Shown here piece after piece: positions 28,487 to 37,269 of a stretch of DNA of 64,000 nucleotides. The notes beneath the pieces were generated by a model. The model had not been told where the DNA came from. It did not search any database and was given only the letters and a program-made list of their open reading frames with translations. The position numbers were made by a program, and so were the translations under genes. This DNA comes from Burkholderiaceae bacterium. GTDB lineage: Bacteria > Pseudomonadota > Gammaproteobacteria > Burkholderiales > Burkholderiaceae_C. Location of the stretch: NCBI GenBank assembly GCA_024235855.1, contig JACKLN010000006.1, positions 186,001-250,000 of the forward strand, read 5' to 3'. Numbering within the stretch: position 1 is the stretch's first letter; each line of letters opens with the position of its first letter.

Positions 28487-29587
28487 ATGCCGCGTCCGAT
28501 CCAAGCGTTGATTCATGCCGATGCGTTGGCGCACAACCTGGCCCGTGCCCGTCAGGCTGCGCCCGATGCCCGCGTGTGGGCGGTGGTGAAGGCCAACGCC
28601 TACGGCCACGGCATCGAGCGCGCCTTCCCAGGCCTGCGCGGCGCCGACGGCTTCGCGCTGCTGGACCTGGCCGAGGCCGAGCGCCTGCGCGCGCTGGACT
28701 GGCGCGGCCCCATCCTGCTGCTCGAGGGCTGCTTCGAGCCGCGCGACCTGGAGCTGTGCTCGCGACTGGACCTGTGGCACGTGGTGCACTGCCCCGAGCA
28801 GATCGACTGGCTGGCGGCGCACAAGACGCTGCGGCCGCACCGCGTGTTCCTGAAGATGAACAGCGGCATGAACCGGCTGGGCTTCCGGCCCGACGCGTTC
28901 CGCGGCGCCTGGGCGCGGCTGGACGCACTGCCGCAGGTCGACGAGATCAGCCTGATGACGCACTTCTCCGACGCCGACGGCCCGCGCGGCATCGCGCACC
29001 AGGTGGCGGTGTTCGAGGCCGCCACACGCGACCTGCCCGGTGAGCGCAGCCTGGCCAACAGCGCGGCCACGCTGCGCCACGCGGCCGAGGCCGGCGTGGC
29101 CGCCGACTGGGTGCGCGCCGGCATCATGAGCTACGGCAGCGCGCCGGATTTCCCGGCCCACGACGCTGCCCACTGGGGCCTGCAGCCGGCCATGTCGCTG
29201 CGCGCGCGCGTGCTGGCCACGCAGACGCTGGCGCCCGGCGACACGGTGGGCTACGGCAGCAGCTTCACCGCGGGCGCACCCATGCGCATCGGCATCGTGG
29301 CCTGCGGCTACGCCGACGGCTACCCGCGCCACTGCCCCACCGGCACGCCGGTGCTGGTGGACGGCACGCGCAGCGCCACCGTCGGCCGGGTGTCGATGGA
29401 CATGCTGGCGGTGGACCTCACGGCCCTGCCCGACGCCGGACCGGGCAGCGAGGTGACGCTCTGGGGCCGCTCGTCGGCCGGGCCGGTGCTGCCCATCGAC
29501 GAGGTGGCGCAGGCCGCGGGCACCATCGCCTACGAGCTGATGTGCGCGCTGGCGCCGCGGGTGCCGGTGGCACTGGCCGACGGCTGA
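28487..29587 (+). CDS. alr: Alanine racemase
   Basis: PLP enzyme making D-alanine for peptidoglycan, 366 aa. The PLP lysine lies in VWAVVKANAYGHG (~residue 34); the second catalytic Tyr is in GDTVGYGSSFTA. ACGYADGYPRH and VGRVSMDML are conserved family motifs. Its stop overlaps the start of arfB by one base (TGATG). The 129-base gap to lplT holds its promoter, but I cannot pick a convincing -35/-10 pair. Confidence 0.96.
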   Translation: MPRPIQALIHADALAHNLARARQAAPDARVWAVVKANAYGHGIERAFPGLRGADGFALLDLAEAERLRALDWRGPILLLEGCFEPRDLELCSRLDLWHVVHCPEQIDWLAAHKTLRPHRVFLKMNSGMNRLGFRPDAFRGAWARLDALPQVDEISLMTHFSDADGPRGIAHQVAVFEAATRDLPGERSLANSAATLRHAAEAGVAADWVRAGIMSYGSAPDFPAHDAAHWGLQPAMSLRARVLATQTLAPGDTVGYGSSFTAGAPMRIGIVACGYADGYPRHCPTGTPVLVDGTRSATVGRVSMDMLAVDLTALPDAGPGSEVTLWGRSSAGPVLPIDEVAQAAGTIAYELMCALAPRVPVALADG

Positions 29588-29994
29588 TGCGCCCACCGCG
29601 CGTCGACCCGGCGGAGGTGGAATTCACCGCCATCCGCGCCCAGGGCGCCGGCGGGCAGAACGTCAACAAGGTGTCCAGCGCCGTGCAGGCGCGCTTCGAC
29701 ATCGCCGCCTCGTCGCTGCCCGAGGGCGTGAAGGCGCGGCTGCTGGCCCGCTCCGATCAGCGCCTGACAGTCGACGGCGTCATCGTCATCAAGGCCCAGG
29801 AGCACCGCAGCCAGCCGCTCAACCGCACCGCCGCGCTGGCGCGGCTGCAGGCACTGGTGGACGAGGTGGCCGAACCGCCGCGGCTGCGGCGGGCGACGAA
29901 GCCCACCTGGGGTTCGCAGCAGCGGCGGCTGCAGGGCAAGGCGGTGCGCAGCGCGGTGAAGGCCGGGCGCGGCAAGCTGCGCGGCGAACTCTGA
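29587..29994 (+). CDS. arfB: Peptidyl-tRNA hydrolase ArfB (ribosome rescue)
   Basis: A 135-aa release-factor-like protein with the catalytic GGQ in RAQGAGGQNVNKVSSAVQ (~22-24) and a C-terminal basic tail (RLQGKAVRSAVKAGRGKL) that in ArfB/YaeJ enters the empty mRNA channel of stalled ribosomes. It overlaps alr by one base. Assignment rests on the GGQ module without a codon-recognition domain plus the tail. Confidence 0.92.
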   Translation: MRPPRVDPAEVEFTAIRAQGAGGQNVNKVSSAVQARFDIAASSLPEGVKARLLARSDQRLTVDGVIVIKAQEHRSQPLNRTAALARLQALVDEVAEPPRLRRATKPTWGSQQRRLQGKAVRSAVKAGRGKLRGEL

Positions 29995-30032
29995 CGCCCC
30001 CCCCCTGCCGGGGCAGCGGCGACAATCCGCCG

Positions 30033-31394
30033 ATGGCCAAGGAGAAGAACGTCTACGTCTGCAGCGAATGCGGCGGCAGCGCCCCACGCTGGATGGGCCA
30101 GTGCCCACAGTGCAAGGCGTGGAACACGCTGGTGGAGACCGTGGCCGAGCCCTCGGGCGGCGCGCGCCACCGCTTCCAGGCGCTGGCCAAGACGCAGCCG
30201 GTGGCCACACTGTCGGCCATCGAGGCCACCGAGGTCGAGCGCCTGCCCACCGGCGTGGACGAACTCGACCGCGTGCTCGGCGGCGGCCTGGTCGCCGGCG
30301 GCGTGGTGCTCATCGGCGGCGACCCCGGCATCGGCAAGAGCACGCTGCTGCTGCAGGCGCTGGACAGCCTGGCGCGGCAGGCGAAGGCGCTCTACGTCAC
30401 CGGCGAGGAAAGCGGCGCGCAGGTGGCGTTGCGGGCCCGCCGCCTGGGGCTGGGCGCGTCGGCGGTGCGGGTGCTGGCGGAGATCCAGCTCGAGAAGATC
30501 CAGGCCGCCATCGAGGCCGAGCAGCCCACGGTGTGCGTGGTCGACTCGATCCAGACGCTGTACTCGGAGCAGCTCACGTCCGCCCCCGGCTCGGTGGCCC
30601 AGGTGCGCGAATGCGCGGCCCAGCTCACGCGGCTGGCCAAGGCCGGCGGCACCACCATCGTGCTGGTGGGCCACGTGACCAAGGAGGGCGCGATCGCCGG
30701 GCCGCGCGTGCTGGAGCACATCGTCGACACGGTGCTGTACTTCGAGGGCGACACGCACAGCAGCTTCCGCCTGGTGCGCGCCATCAAGAACCGCTTCGGC
30801 GCCGTCAACGAGATCGGCGTCTTCGCGATGACCGAACGCGGGCTCAAGGGCGTGGCCAACCCGAGCGCGATCTTCCTGTCCACCCACGGCCAGCCGGTGC
30901 CCGGCAGCTGCGTGCTGGTGACGCTGGAGGGCACGCGCCCGCTGCTGGTGGAGGTGCAGGCCCTGGTGGACAGCGGCGGCCCCAGCCCGCGCCGGCTGTC
31001 GGTGGGCCTGGAACGCGACCGGCTGGCGATGCTGCTGGCCGTGCTGCACCGGCACGCCGGCGTCAGCTGCATGGACCAGGACGTGTTCGTCAACGCGGTG
31101 GGCGGCGTGCGCATCACCGAGCCGGCGGCCGACCTGGCGGTGCTGCTGGCGATCCAGGGCAGCCTGCGCGGGCGCGCGTTGCCGCGCGGCTTCGTCGCCT
31201 TCGGCGAGGTGGGGCTGGCCGGCGAGATCCGTCCGGCACCGCGCGGCCAGGAACGGCTGAAGGAAGCCGCCAAGCTCGGCTTCAGCGTGGCTGTGGTGCC
31301 GGCGGCCAATGCACCGAAGAAGCCCATCGAGGGCCTGACGATCCACGCCGTCGAACGCGTGGAGCAGGCCGTGGACCTGGTGCGCAACCTGTGA
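30033..31394 (+). CDS. radA: DNA repair protein RadA
   Basis: RecA-like ATPase promoting branch migration in recombination, 453 aa. The N-terminal zinc finger has CSECGGSAPRWMGQCPQC. Walker A is GGDPGIGKSTLLLQAL (~90-105), the RadA-specific KNRFG motif is in AIKNRFGAVNEIG, and the C-terminal Lon-like domain has FVAFGEVGLAGEIRP. It has no Shine-Dalgarno: GACAAT ends 6 bases before the ATG. Confidence 0.97.
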   Translation: MAKEKNVYVCSECGGSAPRWMGQCPQCKAWNTLVETVAEPSGGARHRFQALAKTQPVATLSAIEATEVERLPTGVDELDRVLGGGLVAGGVVLIGGDPGIGKSTLLLQALDSLARQAKALYVTGEESGAQVALRARRLGLGASAVRVLAEIQLEKIQAAIEAEQPTVCVVDSIQTLYSEQLTSAPGSVAQVRECAAQLTRLAKAGGTTIVLVGHVTKEGAIAGPRVLEHIVDTVLYFEGDTHSSFRLVRAIKNRFGAVNEIGVFAMTERGLKGVANPSAIFLSTHGQPVPGSCVLVTLEGTRPLLVEVQALVDSGGPSPRRLSVGLERDRLAMLLAVLHRHAGVSCMDQDVFVNAVGGVRITEPAADLAVLLAIQGSLRGRALPRGFVAFGEVGLAGEIRPAPRGQERLKEAAKLGFSVAVVPAANAPKKPIEGLTIHAVERVEQAVDLVRNL

Positions 31395-31404
31395 AGGCGG
31401 TGCG

Positions 31405-31863
31405 ATGAGCGTGTTGATCGGTTGGAGCCTGGCGGTGATCGCCGTCGCGGCCGGCTGGGTGCTGTACGGCTGGCGTGGCGTGCTGCTGGCGGTCACCGTG
31501 ACTGTGTTCTGGCTGCTGCTGCAGTTCACGCGCGCGCTGCGGGCAATGCGCCAGGCCGGACAGTCGCCGGTGGGGCAGGTGGGCAGCGCGGTGATGTTCA
31601 ACGCGAAGCTCAAGCCCGGCCTGAGCCTGCTGCAGGTGATCCAGATGACGCGCAGCCTGGGCGAGCGTCTGAGCCCCGAGGGCCAGGAGCCCGAGCAGTG
31701 GCGCTGGACCGACGATGGCGGCTCCACCGTGACGCTGGACCTGCAGCGCGGCAAGCTGGTGCGCTGGACGCTGGTGCGCCCCGAGCCCACCGGCGACGGT
31801 GAAGGTCAGACTGCCCGCGCGGCGCCGGACAGCGAGATCAGCGACCGGCTCACGTCGCGGTAG
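31405..31863 (+). CDS. Hypothetical membrane protein downstream of radA
   Basis: 152 aa, starting MSVLIGWSLAVIAVAAGWVL with two N-terminal hydrophobic spans (~5-40). A soluble domain with NAKLKPGLSLLQVIQMTRSL and a tryptophan-rich WRWTDDGGSTVTLDL segment follows. It lies 10 bases after radA and is probably co-transcribed with it. Its last 58 bases overlap the 3' end of the convergent FeeM-PilZ gene. I do not recognise a characterised family. Confidence 0.75.
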   Translation: MSVLIGWSLAVIAVAAGWVLYGWRGVLLAVTVTVFWLLLQFTRALRAMRQAGQSPVGQVGSAVMFNAKLKPGLSLLQVIQMTRSLGERLSPEGQEPEQWRWTDDGGSTVTLDLQRGKLVRWTLVRPEPTGDGEGQTARAAPDSEISDRLTSR

Positions 31864-33122
31864 GTCTCGCCCGCCTCGAGCGCCTGCACGCAGCGCCGCC
31901 AGGCGTCGTCGGGGCGCTTGACCTGCAGGCTCCAGACGCCGTCGGCCACGGTGCGCAGGACGCGCGCCTGAACGACGCTGCTGTCACCGGCGCCGAGCTG
32001 CACCATCAGTTCGCCCTCGGCGCCCGGCGGCAAGGCGGCCGACGCCAGCTCCACCTGACAGCCGCCCAGCGAGATCTCGCGCATGACCAGCGCCCACCGC
32101 CCGCCGCCGCGGGTGGCGGTGAACACGGCGGGGAAGCGGATCGCGTGGCGCGGGTGGCGCCGCAGCGAGACGCCGGAGATCGTCACGTCCGGCATCGGCG
32201 GCAGCACCACGGCGTAGTCGGGCCGGTCGTAGATGGCGTGCAGCATCCGCCACTGGCGCGGCGTCATGTCGGCGAATCCCGATGTGCGCTGGCGGAAGAA
32301 GTGGTCCAGCAGCGCCGGGGTCATCACCGGGTCGTTGGTGGTGAAGTAGCGCCGGGGTGGCATGCGCAGGTTGGGCAGCGCCAGCTGGGTGAAATAGGCG
32401 TGCAGGTTGCGGCGCGCGGCCTTGCCGCCGTACAGGCGCTCGAAGATGGCGGGCGCGGCGTCGAGGTCCAGCGACGCGCCCACGGCTGGCGCCCCGTTGG
32501 CGAAGTCGTAGGACTCCACCACCTCGGCCGGCAGGCGCTCGAACTGCAGCAGCGCCTCGTAGAGCTCGATCCGGTTCGGGTTGACGGCGATCACGAGGTG
32601 CCGCGTCTCGAAGAAGCGCGTGCAGTACTCGTACATGAACTTCATCAGTGGAAACAGCACCGTGCCCCCGGTACGCCGGTGGTCCGGGTGCACGGCCAGC
32701 GCCGAGATCTCGGCGATCTGCCCGCCGCGGGCGCGCACGGCGCCGAGGTCGAAGGCACTCTGCAGCGGCAGGCCGAAGACGCTCTCGCGCACCATCGACA
32801 GCGTGCCGACGACCCGCCCGTCGACCAGCGCGCAGATGGTGGTGGTGGTGGGCAGCGCGTGGTAGGGCGTGACGCGCAGACCCGACGGGTGCGGCTTCAT
32901 GAAGCCGCTGGCCACGTAGGCGTCGTGCAGCAGCGCGAAGCAGGCCTCGAGTTCCTCGCGGGTCTCGGCGATCTTCAGCACCAGCGAGGGCGGCGGCGCC
33001 GGGTCGCATTCGACCAGGCCCCGGATCAGCGCGAAGCGCAGGCGGCGCGGCAGCCACGAGAACGCCACGCGCAGGCCGTGGTTCAGGGCTCGACGCAGGC
33101 GCCTGGGCGTCGGAAGCGGCAT
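31806..33122 (-). CDS. N-acyl amino acid synthase (FeeM-type GNAT) fused to PilZ
   Basis: 438 aa with two parts. Residues ~45-260 resemble the FeeM catalytic core of N-acyl amino acid synthases, a GNAT-like fold related to autoinducer synthases: LHDAYVASGFMKPHPSGLR, QIAEISALAVHPDHRRTGG and HLVIAVNPNRIELYEAL. Residues ~315-430 are a PilZ domain with the c-di-GMP motifs RxxxR (in RRHPRHAIRF) and a DxSxxG-like EISLGGC. Family knowledge predicts acyl transfer from acyl-ACP to an amino acid, with control by c-di-GMP an inference from the PilZ motifs. A GGDEF cyclase lies 11 kb away in this window. Confidence 0.8.
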   Translation of the reverse strand: MPLPTPRRLRRALNHGLRVAFSWLPRRLRFALIRGLVECDPAPPPSLVLKIAETREELEACFALLHDAYVASGFMKPHPSGLRVTPYHALPTTTTICALVDGRVVGTLSMVRESVFGLPLQSAFDLGAVRARGGQIAEISALAVHPDHRRTGGTVLFPLMKFMYEYCTRFFETRHLVIAVNPNRIELYEALLQFERLPAEVVESYDFANGAPAVGASLDLDAAPAIFERLYGGKAARRNLHAYFTQLALPNLRMPPRRYFTTNDPVMTPALLDHFFRQRTSGFADMTPRQWRMLHAIYDRPDYAVVLPPMPDVTISGVSLRRHPRHAIRFPAVFTATRGGGRWALVMREISLGGCQVELASAALPPGAEGELMVQLGAGDSSVVQARVLRTVADGVWSLQVKRPDDAWRRCVQALEAGETYRDVSRSLISLSGAARAV

Positions 33123-33223
33123 GGGGCGTGTTCTCCTCCCGGCGGCATCGGGCGCTGCACCGGCAGCCCGGCTTGGCCGAACGCCTAGAATTTACGCTCT
33201 AACGATTCTCAGGAGTGCAGACC

Positions 33224-34147
33224 ATGTCGATGGCCGACCGCGACGGCAAGATCTGGATGGACGGGACCATGGTGGACTGGCGCGACGCCAAGATCCACGT
33301 GCTGACCCACACGCTGCACTACGGCTGCGGCGCCTTCGAGGGCGTGCGCGCCTACGAGACCCCCGACGGCACGGCCATCTTCCGCCTGCGCGAGCACACC
33401 GAGCGCCTGTTCAACAGCGCCAAGATCCTGCGCATGAAGATCCCGTTCACGGTCGAGCAGGTGATGGAAGCGCAGCGCGACGTGGTGCGCGCCAACGCCC
33501 TGAAGAGTTGCTACCTGCGGCCGCTGACCTGGATCGGCTCGGGCAAGCTGGGCGTCAGCCCCAAGGGCAACCAGATCCACCTGATGGTCGCGGCCTGGCC
33601 CTGGGGCGCCTACCTGGGCGAAGAGGGCCTGGCCAAGGGCATCCGCGTCAAGACCAGCAGCTACACCCGCCACCACGTCAACATCACGATGACGCAGGCC
33701 AAGGCGGTGAGCAACTACACCAACTCCATCCTGGCCAACATGGAAGCCACGGAAGACGGCTACGACGAGGCCATGCTGCTCGACGCCTCGGGCTTCGTCA
33801 GCGAAGGCGCGGGCGAGAACCTGTTCATCATCAAGAAGGGCGTGGTCTACACGCCGGACCTGTCCGCCGGCGCACTCAACGGCATCACGCGCGACACCAT
33901 CTTCGCGATCTGCCAGGACCTGGGCCTGAAGCTGGTGGAGAAGCGCATCACGCGCGACGAGGTCTACATCTGCGACGAGGCCTTCTTCACCGGCACCGCG
34001 GCGGAAGTGACGCCGATCCGCGAACTCGACCGCGTGCAGATCGGCATCGGCGCCCGCGGCCCGATCACCACCAAGATCCAGGCCGCGTTCTTCGACATCG
34101 TCGGCGGCAAGAACCCCAAGTACGCCGAGTGGCTGACCAAGGTCTGA
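33224..34147 (+). CDS. ilvE: Branched-chain amino acid aminotransferase
   Basis: Fold-type IV PLP aminotransferase, 307 aa, acting last in Ile/Leu/Val synthesis. Conserved segments are HTLHYGCGAFEGVRAYET, the PLP-lysine region in QAKAVSNYTNSILANMEA, and the PLP-phosphate site in GFVSEGAGENLFI and LNGITRDTI. The ATG at 33224 has AGGAG 8 bases upstream; a GTG nine bases earlier is less likely. It heads a plus-strand run continuing with the zinc-finger gene after 2 bases. Confidence 0.96.
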   Translation: MSMADRDGKIWMDGTMVDWRDAKIHVLTHTLHYGCGAFEGVRAYETPDGTAIFRLREHTERLFNSAKILRMKIPFTVEQVMEAQRDVVRANALKSCYLRPLTWIGSGKLGVSPKGNQIHLMVAAWPWGAYLGEEGLAKGIRVKTSSYTRHHVNITMTQAKAVSNYTNSILANMEATEDGYDEAMLLDASGFVSEGAGENLFIIKKGVVYTPDLSAGALNGITRDTIFAICQDLGLKLVEKRITRDEVYICDEAFFTGTAAEVTPIRELDRVQIGIGARGPITTKIQAAFFDIVGGKNPKYAEWLTKV

Positions 34148-34149
34148 GC

Positions 34150-34359
34150 ATGAGCAGCAGCACGCCCGACACCGCGGTGGAACTCACCGCCAAGGACCTG
34201 CAGGGCCACGGCAGCACCTACTGCCCGAACCCGAAGATGACGCTGTGGAACCAGCACCCGCGCGTCTTCATCGACGTGGCCACCACCGGTGAGGGGCGCT
34301 GCCCCTACTGCGGCACCGTCTACCGCCTGAAGGCCGGCGAACACCTGCATGGCCACTGA
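34150..34359 (+). CDS. CHCC-type zinc-finger protein
   Basis: A 69-aa protein of the zf-CHCC family (related to complex I subunit NDUFS6). The likely zinc ligands are in STYCPNP, NQHPRVF and RCPYCGTVYRL. Standard length and sequence for the short proteins that commonly follow ilvE in Burkholderiales. It starts 2 bases after ilvE and overlaps purU by 11 bases. The function is not established. Confidence 0.9.
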   Translation: MSSSTPDTAVELTAKDLQGHGSTYCPNPKMTLWNQHPRVFIDVATTGEGRCPYCGTVYRLKAGEHLHGH

Positions 34360-35257
34360 CGGATCGCCCGCCGCCGCGATGCGCCCGTCCTACATCCTGA
34401 CCCTGGCCGCACGCGACCAGCCGGGCATCGTGCACGCCGTGGCCGGCCTGCTGTTCCAGGCCGGCTGCAACATCGTCGACTCGCAGCAGTTCGGCGACCT
34501 GGAAGGCGCCGACGCCACCGGCCTGTTCTTCATGCGCGTGCACTTCGAGGCACCGGCGCACCTGGCCGACCCCACGCAACTGCGCACGCTGTTCGAGCAC
34601 GCCCGCCAGCAGTTCCAGATGGACCTGCACTTCCACGTGCAGGCCCGCAAGCCTCGCGTGATGCTGATGGTCAGCCAGCACGGGCATTGCCTGAACGACC
34701 TGCTGTTCCGCTGGCAGAGCGGGCAGCTGGCGGTGGAGATTCCCGCCGTGGTGTCCAACCACGAGACCTTCCGTGGGTTGGTCGAGGGCTACGGCATCCC
34801 CTTCCACCACCTGCCGCTGGCCGCCGGCGCCGACGCCGCCACCAAGGACACGCAGGAAGCCGCGGTGATGGCCGTCGCCGACCGCGAGCGCGTGGACCTG
34901 GTGGTGCTGGCCCGCTACATGCAGATCCTCAGCCCCGGACTGTGCGAGGCCTGGCGCGGGCGCGCGATCAACATCCACCACAGCTTCCTGCCCAGCTTCA
35001 AGGGCGCGAAGCCCTACTTCCAGGCGCATGCGCGCGGCGTCAAGCTGATCGGCGCCACCGCGCACTACGTGACCGCCGACCTCGACGAAGGCCCCATCAT
35101 CGAGCAGGACGTCGAGCGCGTGGACCACACGCTGTCGGCCGAGGACTTCACCGCGGTGGGCCGCGACATCGAATGCATGGTGCTGGCCCGCGCCGTGCGC
35201 TGGCACGTGGAACACCGCGTGCTGCTCAACGGCCACAAGACCGTGGTCTTCCGCTGA
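34349..35257 (+). CDS. purU: Formyltetrahydrofolate deformylase
   Basis: Hydrolyses 10-formyl-THF to formate and THF, balancing one-carbon pools and feeding PurT; 302 aa. An N-terminal ACT domain (YILTLAARDQPGIVHAVAGL) is followed by a formyltransferase-like domain with the catalytic His in INIHHSFLPSFKGAKPY and Asp in VTADLDEGPIIEQDVERV. The ATG at 34349 overlaps the zinc-finger gene; an internal ATG at 34379 (MRPSYIL) is also possible. Confidence 0.94.
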   Translation: MATDGSPAAAMRPSYILTLAARDQPGIVHAVAGLLFQAGCNIVDSQQFGDLEGADATGLFFMRVHFEAPAHLADPTQLRTLFEHARQQFQMDLHFHVQARKPRVMLMVSQHGHCLNDLLFRWQSGQLAVEIPAVVSNHETFRGLVEGYGIPFHHLPLAAGADAATKDTQEAAVMAVADRERVDLVVLARYMQILSPGLCEAWRGRAINIHHSFLPSFKGAKPYFQAHARGVKLIGATAHYVTADLDEGPIIEQDVERVDHTLSAEDFTAVGRDIECMVLARAVRWHVEHRVLLNGHKTVVFR

Positions 35258-35267
35258 GACGCGAGCG

Positions 35268-35714
35268 ATGGCCCGCCGCAAGCCGCCCGCCACCGCGATC
35301 GGGGCCACGCCCGACGAACTGGAGTCGCGCTTCTACGAAGCGCTGCAGCGCGGCGACATCGACGCACTGATGGCGGTCTGGGCCGATGACGACGAGGTCG
35401 TCTGCGTGCACCCGGGCGGGCCACGGGTGATCGGGCTGGCGGCCATCCGTGCCAGCTTCGAGGCCATCTTCGCCAATGGGCCCATCCCGGTGCAGCCGGA
35501 GCAGGTGCACCGGCTGGACGCCCTTTCCGGCGCCGTGCACCACCTGGTCGAGCGCATCGACGTGCGCACCGACGAAGGCACGCGCACCGCCTACGTGATG
35601 GCCACCAACGTCTACCTGCAGACGGCGCAAGGCTGGCGGCTGGTGGCGCACCACGCCAGCCCCGGCAGCCTGCAGGCGCCGGACGACACGCCCGCCGGCG
35701 GCGTGCTGCATTGA
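35268..35714 (+). CDS. NTF2/SnoaL-like protein
   Basis: A 148-aa protein with a cone-shaped NTF2-like domain: LESRFYEALQRGDIDALMAVW, VVCVHPGGPRVIGLAAIRAS and GWRLVAHHASPGS. Members include ketosteroid isomerases and many stress or binding proteins; no specific activity can be assigned. It lies 10 bases after purU, and its stop overlaps the TTG start of the next gene. Confidence 0.82.
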   Translation: MARRKPPATAIGATPDELESRFYEALQRGDIDALMAVWADDDEVVCVHPGGPRVIGLAAIRASFEAIFANGPIPVQPEQVHRLDALSGAVHHLVERIDVRTDEGTRTAYVMATNVYLQTAQGWRLVAHHASPGSLQAPDDTPAGGVLH

Positions 35715-36682
35715 GCCCGGCGTTCCGGGCGCCGCCGTGGCTGCCCGGCGGCCATGCGCAGACGATCTGGCCGGCGCTCATCGGCCGTCGACAACTGGCG
35801 GGCCGCGTGCGCTTCCATCGCGAACGCTGGGACACACCCGATGGCGACTTCGTCGACCTGGACTTTGCCCCCGCCGGCGCGCCGGAGGCGCCGCTGCTGG
35901 TGCTGTTCCACGGCCTGGAAGGCTCGACGACGAGTCACTACGCGCTGAGCTTCGCGCTCGAGGCCGAACGGCGCGGCTGGGGCTTCGTGATGCCGCACTT
36001 CCGCGGCTGCAGCGGTGAACTCAACCGCGCGCCGCGCGCCTACCACTCGGGGGACCACGCCGAGGTCGGCTGGTTCCTGGGCAGACTGGCCGCGCGGCAG
36101 GGCGCACCGGTGCTGGCCGCCGGGGTGTCACTGGGTGGCAACGCGCTGATGCGCTGGGCCGGCGAGGTGGCCGACGACGCGGCCCGCGTGGCGCGCGCCG
36201 TGGTGTCGATCTGCTCGCCGCTGGACCTGACGGCCAGCGGGCAGGCCATGGGCCGCGGCTTCAACCGGCAGGTCTACGCCCGCATGTTCCTCGCCACGAT
36301 GAAGCCCAAGGCGCTGGCCAAGTGGCAGCAGCACCCGGGCCTGTTCGATCGCGATCGCCTGGCCGCCGCGCGCACGCTGTATGACTTCGACGACGTCTTC
36401 ACCGCGCCCTTGCACGGCTTCCGCGACACCGGCGACTACTGGGCCCGCGCGTCGGCCAAGCCCCATCTGCGCGCAGTGCGCATCCCGGCGCTGGCGCTGA
36501 ACGCGCGCAACGATCCCTTCGTGCCGGCGGCCTCACTGCCTACACGCGTCGACGTGTCGTCCTGCGTCGAACTCTGGCAGCCGAAACACGGCGGCCACGT
36601 GGGCTTCCCGCAGGGCCGGTTCCCCGGCCACGTGCAGGGCCTGCCCGCCGCGGTGTGCCACTGGCTGGCGCAGCACGCGTAA
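35711..36682 (+). CDS. YheT-family alpha/beta hydrolase (TTG start)
   Basis: A 323-aa hydrolase of the YheT/COG0429 family. The N-terminal PPWLPGGHAQTIWPAL is the family signature, the nucleophile elbow is GVSLGGNAL (~Ser138), and the C-terminal His is in KHGGHVGFPQG. The start is TTG at 35711, overlapping the previous stop by 4 bases, which gives the conserved N-terminus. The substrate is probably an ester or carboxylic lipid but is unproven. Confidence 0.88.
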   Translation: MSPAFRAPPWLPGGHAQTIWPALIGRRQLAGRVRFHRERWDTPDGDFVDLDFAPAGAPEAPLLVLFHGLEGSTTSHYALSFALEAERRGWGFVMPHFRGCSGELNRAPRAYHSGDHAEVGWFLGRLAARQGAPVLAAGVSLGGNALMRWAGEVADDAARVARAVVSICSPLDLTASGQAMGRGFNRQVYARMFLATMKPKALAKWQQHPGLFDRDRLAAARTLYDFDDVFTAPLHGFRDTGDYWARASAKPHLRAVRIPALALNARNDPFVPAASLPTRVDVSSCVELWQPKHGGHVGFPQGRFPGHVQGLPAAVCHWLAQHA

Positions 36683-36692
36683 GCTCGGGCGC

Positions 36693-37208
36693 ATGGACCC
36701 GATCGTCGAAGCCGCGCTGCGCAAGTGGCCCAACGTGCCGCACTGCCACGGCTGGCTGGCGCTGGATGCACGGGGCGACTGGTACATGCGCGACGACCGC
36801 GTGCGCGCCGCCGGCCCGTTCCCGCAGGTCAAGGGCAGCCGTATCCAGCACGACAAGCTGCTGGCCTTCATCGGCCGCAACTACGCCTGCGACGCCAGCG
36901 GCGCCTGGTTCTTCCAGAACGGGCCGCAGCGGGTCTACGTGGAACTGGAGGCCGCACCCTGGGTGTGGCGGCTGCACGGTGAGGCCGTGACCTCGCACAC
37001 CGGCTTGCCTGCGGTGGTGCGCAGCGCGTGGCTCGACGAGGACGGGCGCCTCTACCTGGACACCGACCTCGGCCTGGGCATCGTGCACACCGCCGACATG
37101 CTGGTGGCCGCCGAGCGCATCGAGCGCGGAGACTGGCAGCCGCACGACATCGCCGTTGCCGAGATGCCGGCACGCTTCGGCTTCGTGCGCGTGCCGCAGC
37201 CCGCCTGA
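36693..37208 (+). CDS. DUF2946 family protein
   Basis: A 171-aa protein that I recognise as DUF2946, common in beta-proteobacteria. It starts MDPIVEAALRKWPNVPHCHG and contains GWLALDARGDWYMRDD and ACDASGAWFFQNGPQRVYVE. No signal peptide, membrane span or catalytic motif is visible. It lies 10 bases after the YheT-like gene and is probably the last gene of the ilvE-purU run. Function unknown. Confidence 0.8.
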   Translation: MDPIVEAALRKWPNVPHCHGWLALDARGDWYMRDDRVRAAGPFPQVKGSRIQHDKLLAFIGRNYACDASGAWFFQNGPQRVYVELEAAPWVWRLHGEAVTSHTGLPAVVRSAWLDEDGRLYLDTDLGLGIVHTADMLVAAERIERGDWQPHDIAVAEMPARFGFVRVPQPA

Positions 37209-37218
37209 CGGCGGGCCC

Positions 37219-37249
37219 CAAACAGAACCGGGCGCCCTGGGTGCCCGGT
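37219..37249 (-). terminator. Hairpin terminator between convergent genes
   Basis: A 7-bp stem ACCGGGC/GCCCGGT (37227-37249), followed on the minus strand by TTCTGTTT. It lies 20 bases after the cytochrome c stop codon on that strand and just after the plus-strand DUF2946 gene. The T-tract is imperfect. Confidence 0.6.
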
Positions 37250-37269
37250 GCTTTGCTGCTGCAGAACGA

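Noticed and set aside
29757..31790. A 677-codon minus-strand frame opposite radA and arfB
   Set aside because: It is antisense to two well-supported genes and encodes only His/Arg/Ala-rich sequence with no motif.
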